IMG/VR virus record: IMGVR_UViG_3300025133_000605
Span: 1-23,478 of that record
DNA length: 23,478 nucleotides
Strand: one strand, 5' to 3'
Origin: a virus
The notes under the pieces are model-generated. The model was not told the origin of the DNA, made no database searches, and saw only the letters and a list, made by a program, of their open reading frames with translations. Shown piece after piece: positions 20,412 through 23,478 of the stretch. The number at the start of each line of letters is the position of its first letter. Position 1 is the first letter of the stretch. A program made the translations under genes and the position numbers.

Positions 20412-20435
20412 GGTGTCGTCCTGTGGGTGGGGGTG
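20409..20435 (-). repeat. 27-bp leader repeat, copy 2
   Basis: Start codon plus leader with CACCCACAGGACGA, identical base for base to 20710-20736 upstream of the neighbouring gene. AGGAC serves as Shine-Dalgarno core. Confidence 0.75.
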
Positions 20436-20440
20436 GGGGT

Positions 20441-20487
20441 GAGCCTGGCGGGCTCGTCCAGCCTCCAGCCGGGGGGCTGGGGGCTGG
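20441..20487. repeat. Two adjacent intergenic hairpins
   Basis: GAGCC/GGCTC (20441-20455), then CCAGCCTCCAGCC (20458-20470) pairing with GGCTGGGGGCTGG (20475-20487), 13 bp with one wobble pair. Confidence 0.55.
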
Positions 20488-20511
20488 CAGTGCGTGCCAG
20501 GGCTGGTGGGC

Positions 20512-20712
20512 TCAGCTGGCCTCCTCGGCGGCCCGGCGAGCCTTGAGCTTCGCCACGGCGTCCAGCATCGCTCGTTGGTGGCTCCCGATGCGCTTCCGAA
20601 CCGGGGTGTAGGCGTTGCACACGCCGCAGCGCCAGTACCCGTGGGCACGGTGGAAGGTCACGCTGTGGATGCCGCAGTCGGCGCAGGTGCCGCGCTTCTT
20701 CATCTTGGCCAT
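20512..20712 (-). CDS. 66-residue zinc-ribbon protein, first gene of the early operon
   Basis: Starts at the ATG 20710-20712. The sequence has CADCGIHSV and WRCGVCNAYTP, two CxxC pairs 15-20 residues apart, forming a zinc ribbon between basic ends (KMKKRG and KLKARRAAEE). It is the first gene transcribed leftward from the divergent control region, so it is likely expressed earliest. A transcription-related or host-takeover role is plausible, but not shown. Confidence 0.7.
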   Translation of the reverse strand: MAKMKKRGTCADCGIHSVTFHRAHGYWRCGVCNAYTPVRKRIGSHQRAMLDAVAKLKARRAAEEAS

Positions 20713-20736
20713 GGTGTCGTCCTGTGGGTGGGGGTG
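20710..20736 (-). repeat. 27-bp leader repeat, copy 1
   Basis: Identical to 20409-20435; contains the CACCCACAGGACGA form of the early-gene leader. Confidence 0.75.
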
Positions 20737-20986
20737 TTCCGCTATGCAGCGGGGTGCGCGCACCCCCCGGCTGTCCAGGGGATGCGCGCCGTCTCGGTGC
20801 ACAGTGTTCAGCAGCCTTTCGCCTTCGCCAGCGGCCGGGTGGGGCACAGTGTCCGTCCCGTCCAGCGCTCTGCGATGGTGCCTCCCTGCGTCCCGGCGTC
20901 TTGCCTCGGGGGGGCTGGCTGCGTTGCGATGTCAGGGAGCGGGGCGGCCAGGGCATCCCCCGTCCGCACTCAGACAATGGCATGGC

Positions 20987-21003
20987 GTTGCATGGCGTGC
21001 AAC
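20987..21003. promoter_or_regulatory. Operator-like palindrome 1 (GTTGCA-N5-TGCAAC)
   Basis: GTTGCA (20987-20992) and TGCAAC (20998-21003) with spacer TGGCG. The same arms and spacing recur at 21118-21134; a near match is at 5155-5171. CATGGCG is also tandemly repeated around it. Confidence 0.6.
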
Positions 21004-21049
21004 ACCTTTCAGATCCCGAACCTGCGCTCGCGCAGTTTTGTGTATTCAT

Positions 21050-21067
21050 CACTACAACGTCGTAGTG
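21050..21067. promoter_or_regulatory. Near-perfect palindrome CACTAC-N6-GTAGTG
   Basis: An 18-base site, symmetric at 16 positions, in the low-G+C patch between the two GTTGCA palindromes. A different operator class, perhaps for a host or second regulator. Confidence 0.5.
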
Positions 21068-21117
21068 CCCTCGCGCGGGGGCAACATCCTTGTAGGTGCG
21101 CGGCCACGCGCGACACC

Positions 21118-21134
21118 GTTGCACACCCTGCAAC
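21118..21134. promoter_or_regulatory. Operator-like palindrome 2 (GTTGCA-N5-TGCAAC)
   Basis: GTTGCA (21118-21123), spacer CACCC, TGCAAC (21129-21134), 31 bases before the regulator start codon, a position suited to autorepression. Confidence 0.6.
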
Positions 21135-21165
21135 GCCTGTGATACCCCTGTGGCCAGGAGGCCCC

Positions 21166-21432
21166 ATGCCCACACCCCCCAGCCACGTCCGCGCGAACGT
21201 GCGAGCCATCCTGGCGCACCTACCCCCCACCCTGGCCACCACCCGCCAGATGGGTCGGCTGCTGGGGTGCGACAGCAGCACCGCCTGGCGCTATGCCAAG
21301 GGCACCGTCACCCCGGGCTGGGGGGTGCTCCAGCAGCTGGCCAGGTGGGTGGGGGTCACCCCCGGGAGCCTGCTCGACACCCCGGTGCCGGTGGCTGCAC
21401 TGTGCGAGCTACGGGCGAACGGGCCGACGTAG
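21166..21432 (+). CDS. Small helix-turn-helix transcriptional regulator (Cro/XRE-like)
   Basis: An 88-residue protein from the ATG at 21166, with AGGAGG five bases upstream. TTRQMGRLLGCDSSTAWRYA with KGTVTPGWGVLQQLARWVGV reads as an XRE/Cro-type helix-turn-helix; the S-S-T-A-W-R-Y segment is the likely recognition helix. It is the only strongly supported plus-strand gene and is divergent from the early operon, the classic position for a phage repressor or Cro. The palindromes at 20987 and 21118 are the obvious candidate binding sites. It lacks a C-terminal protease or dimerisation domain, so it is more Cro-like than CI-like. Confidence 0.78.
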   Translation: MPTPPSHVRANVRAILAHLPPTLATTRQMGRLLGCDSSTAWRYAKGTVTPGWGVLQQLARWVGVTPGSLLDTPVPVAALCELRANGPT

Positions 21433-21435
21433 CAG

Positions 21436-21458
21436 CCCACGACGTTGCCCCGTGTCGC
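21436..21458 (+). repeat. 23-bp dispersed motif, diverged copy E
   Basis: CCCACGACGTTGCCCCGTGT followed by CGC, just after the regulator stop. It matches copy A at 19 of 23 bases and is closest to copy D at 12204. Confidence 0.55.
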
Positions 21459-21503
21459 ACGTTTGCAGCCAGGTGCACGCTTGCCCAGCCGCGAGCCGAC
21501 ACA

Positions 21504-21526
21504 GCGACAGGGGCCAGCGTCATGGC
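21504..21526 (-). repeat. 23-bp dispersed motif, degenerate copy in the duplicated block
   Basis: On the plus strand GCGACAGGGG then CCAGCGTCATGGC. It occupies the same place, over the start codon of the micro-ORF, as copy B does in the block at 2.4-2.6 kb. Confidence 0.45.
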
Positions 21527-21782
21527 CGACGAGCCCTATTCTGCGACACGGCCGACTCGCTGGCTTGCCGGTGTGCTGGCGCACCTCCCCCTCGCCGAAG
21601 GCGACAGGGGGCATCCTCGTGGCCGTGTGGGGGTGTGCAACTTCTGCGCACAGCGCAACATCGCCCAGGCCGGGCTGGTGCCTTCCGCGGTGTTGGCATG
21701 GCAACACCTGGGGCCGAACCAGGCTCAGGCGGCCCGGCGCAGGGCCTCGCGGGGGCGGCCCACCACGGTGAGCGACCGGTAG
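21522..21782 (+). CDS. Micro-ORF with CxxC motif, copy 2 of the duplicated block (doubtful gene)
   Basis: A possible 86-residue protein starting MADEPYSAT, with GVLAHLP, DRGHPRG and VCNFCAQRNIAQ, the counterpart of 2370-2564. After about residue 50 the two copies diverge. The frame runs 58 bases into the convergent endolysin gene and ends in arginine-rich sequence typical of a shadow frame. The identical DNA blocks, including silent positions, suggest the DNA itself is conserved. No good Shine-Dalgarno sequence is seen. Confidence 0.3.
   Translation: MADEPYSATRPTRWLAGVLAHLPLAEGDRGHPRGRVGVCNFCAQRNIAQAGLVPSAVLAWQHLGPNQAQAARRRASRGRPTTVSDR
21601..21623 (-). repeat. 23-bp dispersed motif, copy C
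   Basis: Exact reverse complement of copies A and B at 2463 and 2560, at the equivalent position of the duplicated block. Confidence 0.7.
21689..21708. promoter_or_regulatory. Palindrome GGTGTTG-N6-CAACACC
   Basis: Perfect 7-bp arms around GCATGG, beside the endolysin stop. On the minus strand it could act as a weak terminator hairpin; it also resembles the GTTGCA operator arms with different spacing. Confidence 0.4.
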
Positions 21783-22174
21783 GTCAGCACGCGCACACCG
21801 ACGCAGGCCCGGGGGTCGCCGCCATGGGTTCGCGAGCCCCCGCCACGCGCGCCGATGACGAGGCCAGGGGCCAGCACCACCATCACGTGGCTCACCGGGC
21901 TGCCGTAGAAGGCCAGGTCCCCCAGGCGCTCCTGACCGCTATCCACCGGGTCGCACAGGTTCGCCAGGTCCACCGCTCGGCGGTCGGGGTGGCTGGGGTG
22001 CAGAAGGCCCAGGCGCACCAGGGCACCCTGGGCGAAGCCTGAACAGTCGTAGCCGGGAGCCGGCCAGGGGGTGCTGGGCTCGCCAGCCCCCCACCTGTAG
22101 GGGATGCCCACCGTCGCCAGAAGCTCGCGCACCTGCTGGCACGCCAGGTGCTGGAGGTTCAACAGCGCCACCAT
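21725..22174 (-). CDS. NlpC/P60-type endolysin
   Basis: A 149-residue protein from the ATG 22172-22174, with GGGGGAGG just upstream. The NlpC/P60 core is clear: VGIPYRWGAGEP (22-33), GYDCSGFAQGALVRLG (C44 nucleophile), GDLAFYGSPVSHVMVVLAPG (H96) and VIGARGGG, where the third polar residue would be expected. These cysteine peptidases cut peptide stems of peptidoglycan. There is no cell-wall-binding domain and no signal peptide, so it would depend on a holin to reach the wall. It lies at the end of the small membrane-protein genes, which supports the lysis role. Confidence 0.85.
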   Translation of the reverse strand: MVALLNLQHLACQQVRELLATVGIPYRWGAGEPSTPWPAPGYDCSGFAQGALVRLGLLHPSHPDRRAVDLANLCDPVDSGQERLGDLAFYGSPVSHVMVVLAPGLVIGARGGGSRTHGGDPRACVGVRVLTYRSLTVVGRPREALRRAA

Positions 22175-22266
22175 CGCCTCCCCCGGTGCGCGCCCCAGGC
22201 CAGCCCGAAGGCGACCACGACGAAGCTCCCGGCCGCAGCCAGGGGCCACAGCACCAGTTCACTCAC
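22159..22266 (-). CDS. 35-residue membrane peptide of the lysis cassette
   Basis: A short frame from a GTG (22264-22266) overlapping the end of the preceding gene and the start of the endolysin. It reads VSELVLW, then a hydrophobic segment PLAAAGSFVVVAFGLAWGA, then a basic C terminus HRGRRWWRC: one transmembrane helix with a positively charged end. It fills the otherwise empty gap between two genes. Could be a small holin, antiholin or accessory lysis peptide; no Shine-Dalgarno is obvious, so it would depend on translational coupling. Confidence 0.45.
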   Translation of the reverse strand: MSELVLWPLAAAGSFVVVAFGLAWGAHRGRRWWRC

Positions 22267-22576
22267 CGTCGGGGTCCATGCTGTCGCGGGCCTCCAGCAC
22301 CAGGCGCTGGGCCTTGTGCTCGCGGCCGACGATGCCATCGGGGTTCGCCAGGGCAAGCTCCTGGGCCACGCCCTGCACCAGAGCCAGGAAGGCCGCCTCG
22401 GCCACCTGCTCCCACTCGTCCTGAGTCACGAAGAAGCCCCCGTCGCTGCGGGCCTCCATGCTGTCCGCAAGCTCGTGCAGGGCGTCCAGCATGGCCCCCT
22501 TGAAGCCGCTGCGCACCAGGCGCACGACCTTCACGATGGGGATGCGCAGCAGCAGCTTCGCGAGCTTCACGGCCAT
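22259..22576 (-). CDS. Unknown helical protein in the lysis cassette
   Basis: A 105-residue protein from the ATG 22574-22576, preceded by AGGAGG. The N-terminus is amphipathic and basic (AVKLAKLLLRIPIVKVVRLV), possibly membrane-binding. The remainder is helical and acidic (EWEQVAEAAFLALVQGVAQE). No family recognised. The start chosen is the one with a strong ribosome binding site; the frame is open further upstream but looks non-coding. Confidence 0.65.
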   Translation of the reverse strand: MAVKLAKLLLRIPIVKVVRLVRSGFKGAMLDALHELADSMEARSDGGFFVTQDEWEQVAEAAFLALVQGVAQELALANPDGIVGREHKAQRLVLEARDSMDPDGE

Positions 22577-22605
22577 GGGGTGCCTCCTGGCGAGGCCACA
22601 GGGTA

Positions 22606-22812
22606 TCACCCCGCGGGGCGGGGCTCCAGGGGGTGCAGCTGTCGGCGCACCTTCTCGCGCAGTACCAGGAGGTCGTCGTGGGCCTGGGCCAGGGCCAGGC
22701 GAAGCTCCAGGGGGTCGGCTGCGGCCAGGGCAGCGCAGGCAGCCACCATCCTGGGGGCACGATGACAGGGGGAGCAGGGCTGCGCGCAGCCCTGGCACTG
22801 CGACTTCTTCAT
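22606..22812 (-). CDS. Small cysteine-rich protein
   Basis: A 68-residue protein whose ATG overlaps the previous stop (ATGA). The N-terminus has five Cys and a His in CQGCAQPCSPCH, a compact zinc-binding knuckle, followed by Cys in VAACAAL and a helical region LELRLALAQAHDDLLVLREK. Unknown family; similar short cysteine-rich proteins are found beside lysis genes in several phages. Confidence 0.6.
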   Translation of the reverse strand: MKKSQCQGCAQPCSPCHRAPRMVAACAALAAADPLELRLALAQAHDDLLVLREKVRRQLHPLEPRPAG

Positions 22813-23201
22813 GGGGACACCTCGGTCGGGCTGACGCCTAGCTGGAGCAGCAGCCAGGTGGCCCCGCCCCCAAGCAGCAGCAGCAGGGCCTGTTGGACCC
22901 CAGGGGCCTCCCAGACGCGCACCAACCATTGGTGGCTGCGCTCCTCGCGGGTGGCCAGGGCCAGGGCCTCGCGCTCCTCGCGGGCCGCCTCGCGCTCCTC
23001 GCGGGCCGCCTCTAACTTCGCGATGGCCTCCAGGGCAGCTGTGGCCCGCTCCAGGGGCGGCCCGCGTTCGTCCACCACGCGCTCTACCCTGTCCATGCGC
23101 TGGCCGTTCCCCTGCACCTCGCCGCGAAGCTCCACCAGGCTGGTGGAGATATCTGTGATGGTGCCCACCAGGATCGCCAGGCTGTCGCGGGGGGCCGACA
23201 C
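22809..23201 (-). CDS. Coiled-coil protein with C-terminal membrane segment (holin-associated, XhlA-like)
   Basis: A 130-residue protein from a GTG placed immediately after the previous TAG. Residues about 10-90 form a helical, probably coiled-coil region, including a tandem AAREERE repeat. A C-terminal transmembrane helix follows (ALLLLLGGGATWLLLQLGV, about 104-122). This layout, cytoplasmic coiled coil plus tail anchor, is that of XhlA-type lysis proteins, which act with a holin and endolysin. Family assignment is by architecture only. Confidence 0.6.
   Translation of the reverse strand: MSAPRDSLAILVGTITDISTSLVELRGEVQGNGQRMDRVERVVDERGPPLERATAALEAIAKLEAAREEREAAREEREALALATREERSHQWLVRVWEAPGVQQALLLLLGGGATWLLLQLGVSPTEVSP
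22966..23007. repeat. Tandem 21-bp repeat inside the coiled-coil gene
   Basis: Two perfect copies of a 21-base unit (22966-22986 and 22987-23007) encode AREEREA twice, one full heptad each, so copy number could change coiled-coil length without shifting the frame. Confidence 0.85.
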
Positions 23202-23471
23202 CTACACCTCGCGCCACAGGCTGATGATGAGCCAGGTGGCCGTGGCTGGCACCACGAAGGACAGCCAGCCCAGGAAGCGCGCGCCCCAGGCGACATCTTG
23301 CACCCACGGGGCCAGGGCAGCCGCAGCCACCACCACCCCCAGGCCCGCAGCCGTCGCAGCCGTCGCGCGGTTTCTGGCAGCGGCCGGGAGGCTACGGCCA
23401 GGCTGCGCAGCCAGGCGCAGGAACAGCACGGCCGCATAGAGCAGGAGCAGGGCACCGCCAGTCAGGTTCAC
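23202..23471 (-). CDS. Small three-helix membrane protein, putative holin
   Basis: An 89-residue protein from a GTG (23469-23471) close to the window edge. Three hydrophobic segments: LTGGALLLLYAAVLFLRLA (3-21), AATAAGLGVVVAAAALAPWV (38-57) and FLGWLSFVVPATATWLIISL (66-85), with a basic loop between the first two (RSLPAAARNRATAA). Size and topology match class I holins, which permeabilise the membrane for endolysin release. The coiled-coil membrane protein and the endolysin follow in the same unit. Not assignable to a specific holin family by eye. Confidence 0.6.
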   Translation of the reverse strand: MNLTGGALLLLYAAVLFLRLAAQPGRSLPAAARNRATAATAAGLGVVVAAAALAPWVQDVAWGARFLGWLSFVVPATATWLIISLWREV

Positions 23472-23478
23472 CAGCCAC

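Larger units (their letters stand above)
20737..21165. promoter_or_regulatory. Divergent control region between early operon and regulator
   Basis: A 429-base gap without a convincing gene between the leftward early operon and the rightward regulator. It has the lowest G+C patch of the window (21031-21056, with TTTTGTGTATTCATCACTACAA), where promoters probably sit. Operator-like palindromes are at 20987-21003, 21050-21067 and 21118-21134. I cannot assign -35/-10 boxes with confidence. Confidence 0.65.

Noticed and set aside
21433-21782. Integration module or attachment site near the regulator
   Set aside because: No integrase or recombinase is present in the window, and the sequence similarity between 2.5 and 21.5 kb is better explained by a duplicated control block.

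Overview
The window reads as roughly half of a tailed double-stranded DNA phage (or prophage) genome with an HK97-type head. It is very G+C rich, uses GTG starts freely, and almost every gene lies on the minus strand in tightly packed units joined by ATGA/GTGA overlaps. Several traits point to an actinobacterial host (G+C content, small proteins with a CPxCGAxPGxxC motif, a ParB-methyltransferase protein of a type common in actinophages), but the host cannot be proven from the sequence. No integrase, tail or capsid gene is inside the window; the major capsid gene should lie just beyond the left edge, after the truncated prohead protease.

Reading along the minus strand (right to left): a lysis cassette (23471-21725) with two membrane proteins, two small proteins, a 35-residue membrane peptide and an NlpC/P60 endolysin. 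Next is the only convincing plus-strand gene, a small helix-turn-helix regulator (21166-21432), facing an early operon across a control region (20713-21165) that carries paired operator-like palindromes. The early genes (20712-16364) are mostly unrecognised small proteins, plus a DUF932-like protein and a zinc-ribbon protein ending in an SSB-like acidic tail. A recombination block follows (15232-12292): ERF annealing protein, Cas4/RecB-like nuclease with Fe-S cysteines, winged-helix protein and RecU-like resolvase, closed by a terminator. A 280-base hairpin-rich gap that may hold the replication origin precedes the replication block (11958-8789): initiator/helicase loader, two zinc proteins, DnaB helicase and a DnaJ-type zinc protein. 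Then come a SLOG-like protein and a giant 1048-residue protein (8362-5216), and finally packaging and head genes: small terminase, unknown, large terminase, portal fused to a MuF domain, prohead protease.

The most remarkable object is the 1048-residue protein: a FemAB/GNAT-like acyltransferase domain, a ParB-like domain, and a DNA methyltransferase whose SAM-binding half and catalytic half are separated by an inserted, apparently intact fold-type II PLP enzyme. It looks like a one-polypeptide machine for an unusual base modification. A strong internal ribosome binding site and ATG at 7438 mark where two genes seem to have been joined in frame.

The noncoding DNA is also structured. Early genes share a start-associated leader (CAACACAGGAG on the coding strand), and five or more gene junctions place a perfect, sequence-unrelated hairpin just upstream of that leader. 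A 23-bp motif recurs in all three large noncoding areas (about 2.5, 12.2 and 21.5 kb), and two of its sites are embedded in a duplicated block of about 150 bp found at both 2.4-2.6 kb and 21.5-21.66 kb in opposite orientation. A degenerate tRNA-like element with a perfect acceptor stem and encoded CCA lies on the plus strand at 2677-2752.
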